NCBI RefSeq assembly: GCF_030362855.1
Contig: NZ_JAUCBP010000007.1
Location: forward strand, 62,001-126,000
Source of the DNA: Neoalteromonas arenosi
GTDB lineage: Bacteria > Pseudomonadota > Gammaproteobacteria > Enterobacterales > Alteromonadaceae
Reading direction: 5' to 3'
Length of the DNA stretch: 64,000 nucleotides
Positions 12,081 to 19,103 of this stretch are shown one piece after another. How positions within the stretch are numbered: position 1 is the stretch's first letter; each line of letters starts with the position of its first letter. A program made the position numbers and the translations under genes. The notes beneath the pieces are model-generated. The model had not been told where the DNA came from. It searched no databases and saw only the letters and a list, made by a program, of their open reading frames with translations.

Positions 12081-12296
12081 TCTTGTTCCTTAGTCTGTAA
12101 GTATGCAATTGAATTTTTATATGGACTCAATTTGAGCGCTTTTGGGGCGACAATTTTAACGTTGTGAAAAGTACAGTAAAGCCGCGGATTTGCGTCTACG
12201 TATGAGTATAGATAAGTATGGCAGATTATAGAAATTAGTAATTGTAGCGATTGTGTGGATATGCACTGCCCATTGACTAAAGAGCAATGGTAATTA

Positions 12297-13463
12297 CTAT
12301 CGCGGACTCAGCAGCAAGGTAGCATTTTGCTGATCGATTTGAAAATTAAATTGACTGAGAATATTCATCCCCAACAGTCCTTGGGGGGAGCGTTCAGGGT
12401 CATCGCCCATCATCCTCGACGGAATAACCATTACCGATACGTCTTCAAACTGTAAAGGTCCCATACTAATTGACTTGATGGTAAACATAGGTGCTTGAAT
12501 AAAACCTGCCGCAGTATTGACTTTGAACACACCGATAAATTGCGATGCAACGCGTGAACTAATTCGAGACCACGTGCGGGTAGTGACTGCGGTAGTCGAT
12601 GCTCCAGTGTCAATCATTAAGCGCACAGGTCGATTATCAAAACCTAATTCAAGCGTATATTGATTGCCAATGCGGTCGAGTGGAATACGAGTGATGTTGG
12701 ATTGTTTATCCGGGCGAGTAAACGCATCTAATTGAGCAACTTGCTCATCGCGATCAGGCTGATCAATTTGACGTTGTAATATCTGTCGAATAGAAGCTAT
12801 TGCAGGATCGTCGTAACGTAGTCCCGCCAGTACATTTTCCATTAAAACTTCGTTGGCTTGTTGCGCATAAGCTTCTGCCAACAAAATCAGGTACCGACGT
12901 TCATCTGGCTCAATTTGGATTAGCGGCTCGATCAGCTCAGCCAATAAATCCCATGCCCGATCAAAGCGCAATTGCTCAGTGGCATTTTCGAACAGCTGCT
13001 GGATTTTTTCTCCAATGGCTTTGCGCGTTTCAAATTCAAGCGGCAATTCCAGCAAGGCATAATAATTGACCAGGGCGATACCTAAGGGTTCTGTGCGAGC
13101 AACTAGTTCAGCTTCGATTAAAAGTGCTTCGTTATTGTCAGGGTTGGCTCTAAGAAATTCTTGCAAGGAAACAGTCAGTTGCGGCCAATCTTCATCACGG
13201 AGTAGCTGACGGAGTTGGTCAATATCATTGCTTGCAATGGATTGTTGCAAAGAGCTTTCATCTTGCCCAGAGACAATCGAGGGTATAGGCTCCGGTGTGT
13301 CAGTTAATGGTATAGCATTTGTTCTGTCGTCAGGCACTTCAACGAGTTCGATTTGCTCTGCATGAGTCGATAATGGCACAGGAAGTTGTCGCCACAAAAA
13401 AACGTTCAACCCCAACGACGCGATTAATAACAGCCATGGAAGTTTGAATTTAAAAAAAGCCAT
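12297..13463 (-). CDS. Membrane-anchored retropepsin-like aspartic protease
   Basis: 388 residues. An N-terminal hydrophobic segment (about 7-25, no clear cleavage site) anchors it in the inner membrane. Residues 60-240 are helical with TPR-like character. The C-terminal domain (about 255-388) has LMIDTGASTTAVTTRTW, with the catalytic DTG at 285-287, followed by beta strands and GLLGMNILSQFNF near the end, typical of clan AA single-domain aspartic proteases (TIGR02281-like). It should work as a homodimer in the periplasm. It is the last gene of a unit with the thioesterase (12-base gap) and the gene before it. The substrate is unknown. Confidence 0.8.
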   Translation of the reverse strand: MAFFKFKLPWLLLIASLGLNVFLWRQLPVPLSTHAEQIELVEVPDDRTNAIPLTDTPEPIPSIVSGQDESSLQQSIASNDIDQLRQLLRDEDWPQLTVSLQEFLRANPDNNEALLIEAELVARTEPLGIALVNYYALLELPLEFETRKAIGEKIQQLFENATEQLRFDRAWDLLAELIEPLIQIEPDERRYLILLAEAYAQQANEVLMENVLAGLRYDDPAIASIRQILQRQIDQPDRDEQVAQLDAFTRPDKQSNITRIPLDRIGNQYTLELGFDNRPVRLMIDTGASTTAVTTRTWSRISSRVASQFIGVFKVNTAAGFIQAPMFTIKSISMGPLQFEDVSVMVIPSRMMGDDPERSPQGLLGMNILSQFNFQIDQQNATLLLSPR

Positions 13464-13475
13464 GGTGCTTACCGG

Positions 13476-13931
13476 TTACGCAATCTCATTGTTAGACAAT
13501 AACGCATCGCCATAAGTTTTGCTAAAAACTTCTGGCATGCGTTTCGGCAAGCCGCTACTGAGTGCGATGCAGACAAATTCAGTGCGCGCTTGGAATACTG
13601 TCTTTTGTCGCTGCGTGCAAATAAATTGAAATTGCCGGGTCAAATTCAAACGCTTATCGCAGTGAATTATCCACGTCGCACAAGCAATGGTTTGCCCTTC
13701 GTGACAGGCTTGTAAGTAATCAACCTCATGACGCTTGATCGCCATGCCGCGATCTAGCGCTTTGTATTGCTCTATGGTCAATCCCAGTGTATTGCTGTGA
13801 GCCCACGCGAGTCGCTCGATTTGACTGATGTAGGCAACATTATTGACATGACCATAGTGGTCAATAACATCACGTTCGATAGTCCAAAGCTGGATAAAAG
13901 GGGTTGGTAGATGCCAATTGAGTTCAGTCAT
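13476..13931 (-). CDS. Acyl-CoA thioesterase, hotdog fold (4-hydroxybenzoyl-CoA thioesterase-like)
   Basis: 151 residues, the usual size of single hotdog thioesterases that split acyl-CoA to acid and CoA in the cytoplasm. The signature region DHYGHVNNVAYISQIERLAW (about 24-43) resembles the DxxGHVNNxxY pattern of YbgC/FadM-like enzymes, including the catalytic-type acidic residue and Asn pair. Its start overlaps the stop of the upstream gene (TAATG), so it is translationally coupled, and the aspartic protease follows after 12 bases. The acyl substrate cannot be predicted. Confidence 0.8.
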   Translation of the reverse strand: MTELNWHLPTPFIQLWTIERDVIDHYGHVNNVAYISQIERLAWAHSNTLGLTIEQYKALDRGMAIKRHEVDYLQACHEGQTIACATWIIHCDKRLNLTRQFQFICTQRQKTVFQARTEFVCIALSSGLPKRMPEVFSKTYGDALLSNNEIA

Positions 13932-14668
13932 TAGGCCATCTCTTGCGGCAGTGGGTTGTTTTTCAGTTGAAAATCACTGGCAAGTAATGCTTGCATAATT
14001 GCCGTTTCGCGGCTGATGATGGGATCGAGAAATAGGCGTACATCGCCTAACTGCTTAAACGCAGAGAATCCTTCCGCCAGAAATTCGTGCAGTGTTAATA
14101 CCCCCGCCAATTCCGCCGGCTTGCGCGCCATCTTAATCAGCAAGCTGATACCGCGCACGTGCACTACATCCGCCAGTTGTAAGCCCAATTGCTCAACGAT
14201 GGCTATTTGCTCTACACGCTCAGCTTGGCGATTTACCTGACGATAGGCCTGAGCATACAAATCAGCATTAATCGCTGAGGCTTGCAGAGTATCGGCGTCA
14301 ATTAGCTGTAAAAGGGCTTCTACCATTGCTGAATCTAAGTCAAATGAAAGCGCGTTTAAGCGTAGGGCATCATCCAATGCACGCAGTGCTTTTTCGGGTA
14401 AAACAGCTGCTAATTTGGGGATGACTCTGGTTAAGTCTTTGTCGCGTTGACTAAAATCTTTCGGCCCATAAAGCTCGTCCACAAAGAAACGCATTGCGTC
14501 GGCAAATTCGGGTTGAGCGTTTAAGTCCTGATGGGTCGTCAACAAACGTTGGCATTGCCATTCCTGCAATGCTTGTATTGAGTCCAAACGGCCCATTTGT
14601 AGCGCCAAATCACGCCGCGCATTAACGGTGTAGATATGCTGAATAATCTGATCAGCGTTTATAGCCAT
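13931..14668 (-). CDS. Conserved protein of unknown function (DUF8198-like)
   Basis: 245 residues from the ATG at 14668; the frame also extends to a TTG at 14701 but that adds an unlike, hydrophobic start. The protein is almost all helical, without signal peptide or membrane segments, so cytoplasmic. The central motif FFVDELYGPKDFSQRDKDL (about 75-93) is the recognisable core of a conserved gammaproteobacterial family (FFLxxLYGPxDFSxRD); its function is not known to me. It is coupled by TAATG overlap to the thioesterase and is divergent from epmC across a short gap, so the promoters probably lie within or near the epmC leader. Confidence 0.7.
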   Translation of the reverse strand: MAINADQIIQHIYTVNARRDLALQMGRLDSIQALQEWQCQRLLTTHQDLNAQPEFADAMRFFVDELYGPKDFSQRDKDLTRVIPKLAAVLPEKALRALDDALRLNALSFDLDSAMVEALLQLIDADTLQASAINADLYAQAYRQVNRQAERVEQIAIVEQLGLQLADVVHVRGISLLIKMARKPAELAGVLTLHEFLAEGFSAFKQLGDVRLFLDPIISRETAIMQALLASDFQLKNNPLPQEMA

Positions 14669-14725
14669 AAAAGTATTAATTTTTACAATCACTGTTACCA
14701 ATAGATTGTCGCAAGTTGAACAGCA

Positions 14726-14755
14726 TTACAAGCCGCATGAAGTTTCTGGTAAACT
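14726..14755 (+). promoter_or_regulatory. Candidate epmC promoter
   Basis: TTACAA (14726-14731), an 18-base spacer and TAAACT (14750-14755) preceded by TGG form a sigma70 promoter with extended -10, followed by the GC-rich run GCGCCGC. Transcription from about 14762 excludes the TTG at 14706 as the epmC start. Confidence 0.5.
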
Positions 14756-14783
14756 GCGCCGCAATTCAAACTCGATAGTACAA

Positions 14784-15368
14784 ATGAGCATGTTTTCTGG
14801 CGTAGCGGCCGATAGTCACGAAGAGCGACAGGTGGATCAGTTGATCGCTTTATTTGATGATACATTTAAAGCATTTAATACACGTTTAGTGCGCGGCACA
14901 GACGAGCCTATTTATCTGCCAGCGGATCAATCCTGCAGCCATAATCGTATTGTATTTGCGCACGGTTATTTCAGTAGTGCTTTACATGAAATTGCCCATT
15001 GGTGCATTGCGGGTAAGGCGCGCCGTAGGGAAATCGACTACGGTTATTGGTACTGTCCAGACGGTCGAGACGCACAGCAACAAAGTCGGTTTGAAGTGGT
15101 CGAAATTAAACCTCAGGCACTTGAGTGGGCCTTTAGCGTTGCTGCCGGGCGAACCTTTGGCGTGAGCACCGACAACTTAAATGGCGTACAGCCCGATCGG
15201 CACGCATTTGCGCAGCGGGTCTATGTACAGCTACAAACCTACTGCGCAACTGGCTTTCCCGCCCGTGCAGCACAATTTATCAGCGTGTTGAATGAGTTCT
15301 ATCAAGCGCCAATGTTAACGCCACAACAGTGTTTGTCTTTGAGTAAGGATTTAAACCATGCCGCGTAA
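14784..15368 (+). CDS. epmC: Elongation factor P hydroxylase
   Basis: 194 residues from the ATG at 14784 (an ATG at 14790 is equally possible); E. coli EpmC/YfcM is about 182. It hydroxylates the modified lysine of EF-P after beta-lysylation. The core strongly matches EpmC: FNTRLVRGTDEPIYLPAD, then IVFAHGYFSSALHEIAHWCI with the HExxH-type metal ligands, GKARR and YWYCPDGRDAQ, and a conserved Glu in FEVVEIKPQALEW. The frame is open back to a TTG at 14706, but the promoter lies inside that stretch. It overlaps the next gene by 11 bases. No epmA, epmB or efp gene is in the window. Confidence 0.92.
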   Translation: MSMFSGVAADSHEERQVDQLIALFDDTFKAFNTRLVRGTDEPIYLPADQSCSHNRIVFAHGYFSSALHEIAHWCIAGKARRREIDYGYWYCPDGRDAQQQSRFEVVEIKPQALEWAFSVAAGRTFGVSTDNLNGVQPDRHAFAQRVYVQLQTYCATGFPARAAQFISVLNEFYQAPMLTPQQCLSLSKDLNHAA

Positions 15369-16512
15369 GTTTCGTTTAGGCTTAATTGTTAATCCCTACG
15401 CCGGCATCGGCGGGGCAACTGGATTTAAAGGCAGTGATGGGGCAGAAACACGGCAACAGGCATTGGCCAAAGGCGCAAAGAAATTAGCTAATGAAAAAAC
15501 TGCTCGGGCCTTGGCTCATATCCAAGCGTACAAAGAGCAATGCACAGTTGTTACAGTGGCTGGTGAAATGGGGGCTACAACAGCTTCACATTTGGGATTT
15601 CACGTTGAGGTAGTTTACACACCTCAAGCGCACCAGACAGAGGCCATCGATACACAAAATGCAGCAGAAATTATGCTCGAGCAGCGGCTAGATGCGTTGG
15701 TATTCGCCGGCGGTGATGGTACAGCAACCGATATCTATAATATTGTCAGTGACAAGGTACCTGTGCTGGGTATTCCAGCAGGTTGCAAGATTCACTCTGG
15801 GGTCTACGCCGTATCGCCTAATACAGCAGGTAAAGTCCTTGCCATGATGATTCGCGGTGAGTTGGTAACCGTGCGCAATGCTGAAGTTCGCGATATCGAC
15901 GAAAGTGCCTTTCGCAAAGGCGTTGTGGTTGCGAAGCACGTCGGTGAAATGCAAGTACCCCAGGAGTTGCGTTATATCCAAGCGGTGAAGATGGGCGGGA
16001 AAGAAAGTGACGAGCTGCTGTTACAAGATATGGGCGATCATCTTGCCGAATTGTTCGATGAATATGACGACACTATGTTTGTTATTGGCTCGGGCTCCAC
16101 TATAAAGGGCGCCATGCAAGCCATCGGTTTAGAAAGCACATTGCTGGGCGTTGATTTAGTTTTTCAAGGACAGGTCGCTGGCGCTGACTTAAGTGCTGAC
16201 GAACTTCTGCACCGCTGCCAAGATAAGCCGGTTAAGATAGTGGTAACAACCATCGGTGGTCAGGGGCATATCTTTGGTCGTGGAAATCAACAAATAAGTC
16301 CTACTTTAATTCGTCAAGCTGGGCGTGAGAATATCATTGTCATGGGCAGTAAGGGTAAACTTCAGGCATTAGACAAACGTCCGCTTGTAATAGATACCGG
16401 TGATACTGAACTCGATGCGATGCTAAGTGGCAGTATGCCGGTGATTACCGGTTATCACGATGCGGTTTTGTATCCTATTTCGGATTTAATCAGTGAGGAT
16501 GTTGACACATGA
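15358..16512 (+). CDS. ATP-NAD kinase-like protein (COG3199 family)
   Basis: 384 residues, longer than NadK. The start GLIVNPYAGIGGATGFKGSDG and the GGDGT motif in DALVFAGGDGTATDIYN are the diacylglycerol-kinase/NAD-kinase fold signature; PVLGIPAGCKIHSGVYAVSP follows. These features match the COG3199 group, predicted polyphosphate/ATP-dependent NAD kinases (also AcoX-like). Its actual phosphoryl acceptor is not certain. There is no signal peptide. The ATG overlaps epmC by 11 bases and the stop overlaps yfcL as ATGA, so all three are co-translated. Confidence 0.82.
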   Translation: MPRKFRLGLIVNPYAGIGGATGFKGSDGAETRQQALAKGAKKLANEKTARALAHIQAYKEQCTVVTVAGEMGATTASHLGFHVEVVYTPQAHQTEAIDTQNAAEIMLEQRLDALVFAGGDGTATDIYNIVSDKVPVLGIPAGCKIHSGVYAVSPNTAGKVLAMMIRGELVTVRNAEVRDIDESAFRKGVVVAKHVGEMQVPQELRYIQAVKMGGKESDELLLQDMGDHLAELFDEYDDTMFVIGSGSTIKGAMQAIGLESTLLGVDLVFQGQVAGADLSADELLHRCQDKPVKIVVTTIGGQGHIFGRGNQQISPTLIRQAGRENIIVMGSKGKLQALDKRPLVIDTGDTELDAMLSGSMPVITGYHDAVLYPISDLISEDVDT

Positions 16513-16790
16513 CAGGTTTTATTGACCAGGTAAATCACATGGAGCAGCAATTGCATTCGGTGGTTGATACTGGAGATGATCAAGCGTTATTCATTGCGAG
16601 CTACTTACACGGGCATTTTGACGTAGTAGTAAGTCAAATTGAGAAAACGCCAGATCCGAGCATTGCGGCTCTGGATAAAGCGATGGCGCAAAGTCTAGAC
16701 AGCGCGTTTGCCAACGCGGAATTAGAATCCAGTGATCAGTATCAAGTGACAGCACTTTGGCAAACTTTGGTGGCATCAGTTAACTCATAG
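16509..16790 (+). CDS. yfcL: YfcL family protein
   Basis: 93 residues, the same length as E. coli YfcL (about 92). It is all-helical and acidic, with DDQALFIASYLHGHFDVVVS resembling the DDELFASGYLRGHL pattern of that family. Its function is unknown. In E. coli yfcL sits beside epmC (yfcM), and here it is separated from it only by the NAD-kinase-like gene; it starts in a 4-base ATGA overlap with that gene. Confidence 0.8.
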   Translation: MTGFIDQVNHMEQQLHSVVDTGDDQALFIASYLHGHFDVVVSQIEKTPDPSIAALDKAMAQSLDSAFANAELESSDQYQVTALWQTLVASVNS

Positions 16791-16888
16791 CGGCAACCCA
16801 TTGCCTCATCTGAAGGAAAAAGAGCCTCTTACATGTCGCAAACCCATAGCTAACCCTCCTTTAAAATTCTTGGCGAGATTCTTGCAGC

Positions 16889-16915
16889 ATTCGAACGGGA
16901 GATTAACCTTCGAAT
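16889..16915. repeat. Inverted repeat upstream of the first FlgO-like gene
   Basis: ATTCGAA (16889-16895) and TTCGAAT (16909-16915) are exact inverted copies, 13 bases apart, ending 13 bases before the ATG at 16929. It could be a regulator site or a leader hairpin. The arms are short, so chance is possible. Confidence 0.4.
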
Positions 16916-16928
16916 AGAGACTCAGGCC

Positions 16929-17555
16929 ATGACAATTTTAACGCCGCGCAAATACTCTTACTTGTTGGTCGCAAGTATACTGAGCTACGCGCTGATCGGT
17001 TGCTCACAAACAGCGGATAGCCAACAAGTACAAAAAGCCCCTTCATCCCCCTCGTCGGCCTTGGGTAATGTTGAATTACACACTCATCAATTGGCTAATG
17101 AATTGTTTGCCAGATATCGCGGAAATCGCAATGCTCGCTATGCGGTTGTTGGCTTTGTGCCGGTTGATACTTTGCAATATGACGGTAATCAACAGCACCC
17201 GCTTATGCTATTGGGCCATCAGTTAGAGCAGGGACTAATGACTGAGGCCGCACGCAGAGGTTATACGACTCAAGAGTTTAAGATTTCAAACGATATAATG
17301 ATTAATACAACCTCTGATCGCGTATTAACTCGTGATGTAGAGAAACTGCCAGGGCTTGAAGCGATTGATTTCTACATTACAGGCACCCTTGTTTATCAGC
17401 AGGAAGGCGCAGTAGTAAATGCTCGAATTATTGACGCGAGAAATAAAGAAGTCGTAGCTGCTGCAACGCGTTTTTTCCCAGCTGAACTCTTTTGGCAGAG
17501 AGAACAAATGACGTCTCGAAACGGCAAACTGTATCGGACTAGCCCTGAGTTGTGA
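16929..17555 (+). CDS. FlgO-domain outer-membrane lipoprotein (1 of 3)
   Basis: 208 residues. The lipoprotein signal peptide ends in LIGC (Cys25) and +2 is Ser, so outer-membrane sorting is expected. The FlgO-type domain spans about 55-195, with the recurring pattern RYAVVGFVPVD, LGHQLEQGLMTEAARRGY, VLTRDVEKL and YITGTLVYQQEGAVVNARII. FlgO is named after a Vibrio flagellum-linked outer-membrane protein, but no flagellar gene lies in this window. It is the first of three tandem paralogues on the same strand and presumably heads their transcript. A role in envelope or surface assembly is inference. Confidence 0.82.
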   Translation: MTILTPRKYSYLLVASILSYALIGCSQTADSQQVQKAPSSPSSALGNVELHTHQLANELFARYRGNRNARYAVVGFVPVDTLQYDGNQQHPLMLLGHQLEQGLMTEAARRGYTTQEFKISNDIMINTTSDRVLTRDVEKLPGLEAIDFYITGTLVYQQEGAVVNARIIDARNKEVVAAATRFFPAELFWQREQMTSRNGKLYRTSPEL

Positions 17556-17587
17556 TACAAATTTTAACTTTTATAAACGGTAATGAC

Positions 17588-18346
17588 ATGAAAAAAACCT
17601 CGCATATGATTTTAACACCACTGGTGCTAAGCGCTTGGTTGTCGGGTTGCGCAATGTTCGAAGATGAGCAGCAAAGCGTAACGATGCAGCCGGTTAACGA
17701 TACTTTGCCAACCATGCAAGTCATCGATATTACCGGTGCAGAACCTTTGCCTGAAGTGTCGCAAGAAAGTCAGGACGACACGCGAGCAGATAGTTTCGGT
17801 GCGTTCGGTCAACCTCCCCAATATTCGAGTGTGCAAGGCGCATATAAGGGGCGACCTTTAGCCAAGCATGTCGGTGATTATGTTAAAAATCTCACCCAAG
17901 ATTTGATCAGTAATATGGAATATGTAAATACGCAAACGCCCGTTGCTGTGACCCACTTCGCGTTGCTTGACAGCAATTTGCAAGAGACCAATCTACTTGG
18001 TCACCAAATGGCTGAGTCATTCGTTCACGAGCTACACAAGTTTCGTATTCCAGTACTAGATTATAAAGCGACTGATTATATTCGTGTAACCGATAGTGGC
18101 GACTTTATCCTTACGCGTGATTATTTAGAGCTCAGCGCCAACTTGCCGATGGAATATGTGTTGACCGGTACACTGACCAAGCATCAGGGAGGGTATTTAG
18201 TTAATGCACGTATTTTAGGTCTTAACTCTAAAGCAGTGGTGGCAAGCGCACAAACACTGATACCGTTTTATGTTGTTGATGCGTTAATTCCCAGTGAGCG
18301 TAAAACCGACGAAATGCGCGATGGCGTGCGCTTAACAAGGGGTTAA
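17588..18346 (+). CDS. FlgO-domain outer-membrane lipoprotein (2 of 3)
   Basis: 252 residues from the ATG at 17588. The frame also opens at a GTG at 17552, but only the ATG gives a proper signal peptide (MKKTSHMILTPLVLSAWLSGC, lipid Cys21, +2 Ala). Residues 22-95 are a polar linker. The FlgO-type domain (about 98-235) keeps the pattern PVAVTHFALLD, LGHQMAESFVHELHKF, FILTRDYLEL and YVLTGTLTKHQGGYLVNARI. It starts 32 bases after the first paralogue and ends two bases before the third, so all three are surely one operon. Confidence 0.82.
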   Translation: MKKTSHMILTPLVLSAWLSGCAMFEDEQQSVTMQPVNDTLPTMQVIDITGAEPLPEVSQESQDDTRADSFGAFGQPPQYSSVQGAYKGRPLAKHVGDYVKNLTQDLISNMEYVNTQTPVAVTHFALLDSNLQETNLLGHQMAESFVHELHKFRIPVLDYKATDYIRVTDSGDFILTRDYLELSANLPMEYVLTGTLTKHQGGYLVNARILGLNSKAVVASAQTLIPFYVVDALIPSERKTDEMRDGVRLTRG

Positions 18347-18348
18347 GC

Positions 18349-19095
18349 ATGGGTAAATTCTTGTCGGGTCTAATTGTCATTGGCGGGTTAACGACCGCCA
18401 CAGGTTGCACAGTTACAGAAACTATTGATCAATGGCTACAGCCCGCGGAGCAAACCAAGGCTCCGCGCAATCGCAATCAACCCGATTTTGAGCCGCCCCC
18501 GATCCCTGCAGCTCTAGCCGATCGGTATCGCCAGGACTCGCGCGATATGTTGTTGGAAAAGCGCAGTGAGGCAGGGGAACAAACCCTTACGGTTGATACT
18601 TCGATGCGCGACAGAATACCGACCTTGTATGAAACACAACGGACACACAAAAGCCTAAGGGATTACGCTGCTCAATTGGCTATGGCGTTAATGGACCGCG
18701 CAATTCGACTTAATCCCGATGACCTGATCGGAGTCGTTTCCTTCGTAGATTTTGATGATGAGCTGACTAATTCAAATCCGGTTGGCAATCAGCTGTCGGA
18801 ATACTTTATTGGTGAGATCCAACAGTTTGGCGTCAGTGTAGTTGACTTTAAAGTCACTGAGTCTATTCAAGTTGGGCCACGTGGCGATTTTGCATTAAGT
18901 CGAGATGCCGAGCATTTAGTCGACCAACTTGCAATGGACCACATACTGACCGGGACATTGATTTATCGCAGTCAGGGGGTTTCGGTTAATGCTCGAATCG
19001 TCGAGCTGGAAACCCGTCGTGTTGTAGCAACTGCGAATGTTATGATCCCCGATTTTATCGTCGCGGAAATCGACCCGTATCTTTCCCAGCGCTAA
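18349..19095 (+). CDS. FlgO-domain outer-membrane lipoprotein (3 of 3)
   Basis: 248 residues. The signal peptide ends in TATGC (Cys20, +2 Thr), giving an outer-membrane lipoprotein. A proline-rich linker (about 40-60) precedes the FlgO-type domain (about 95-240), with LIGVVSFVDFDDELTNSNPV, GNQLSEYFIGEIQQFGVSVV, FALSRDAEHL and HILTGTLIYRSQGVSVNARIV. The start lies two bases after the stop of paralogue 2. The three proteins share the domain but little else, so they are old duplicates that probably do different parts of one job. It converges on mnmC with an 8-base gap. Confidence 0.82.
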   Translation: MGKFLSGLIVIGGLTTATGCTVTETIDQWLQPAEQTKAPRNRNQPDFEPPPIPAALADRYRQDSRDMLLEKRSEAGEQTLTVDTSMRDRIPTLYETQRTHKSLRDYAAQLAMALMDRAIRLNPDDLIGVVSFVDFDDELTNSNPVGNQLSEYFIGEIQQFGVSVVDFKVTESIQVGPRGDFALSRDAEHLVDQLAMDHILTGTLIYRSQGVSVNARIVELETRRVVATANVMIPDFIVAEIDPYLSQR

Positions 19096-19103
19096 TCAGG
19101 ACA

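Noticed and set aside
12270-12290. CCATTG/CAATGG hairpin as a terminator of the aspartic protease unit
   Set aside because: It is upstream of that gene's stop in neither a T-run nor stable form; six pairs with a nine-base loop is weak.
14706-14783. TTG at 14706 as the start of epmC
   Set aside because: It adds 26 residues absent from E. coli EpmC and lies before the candidate promoter.
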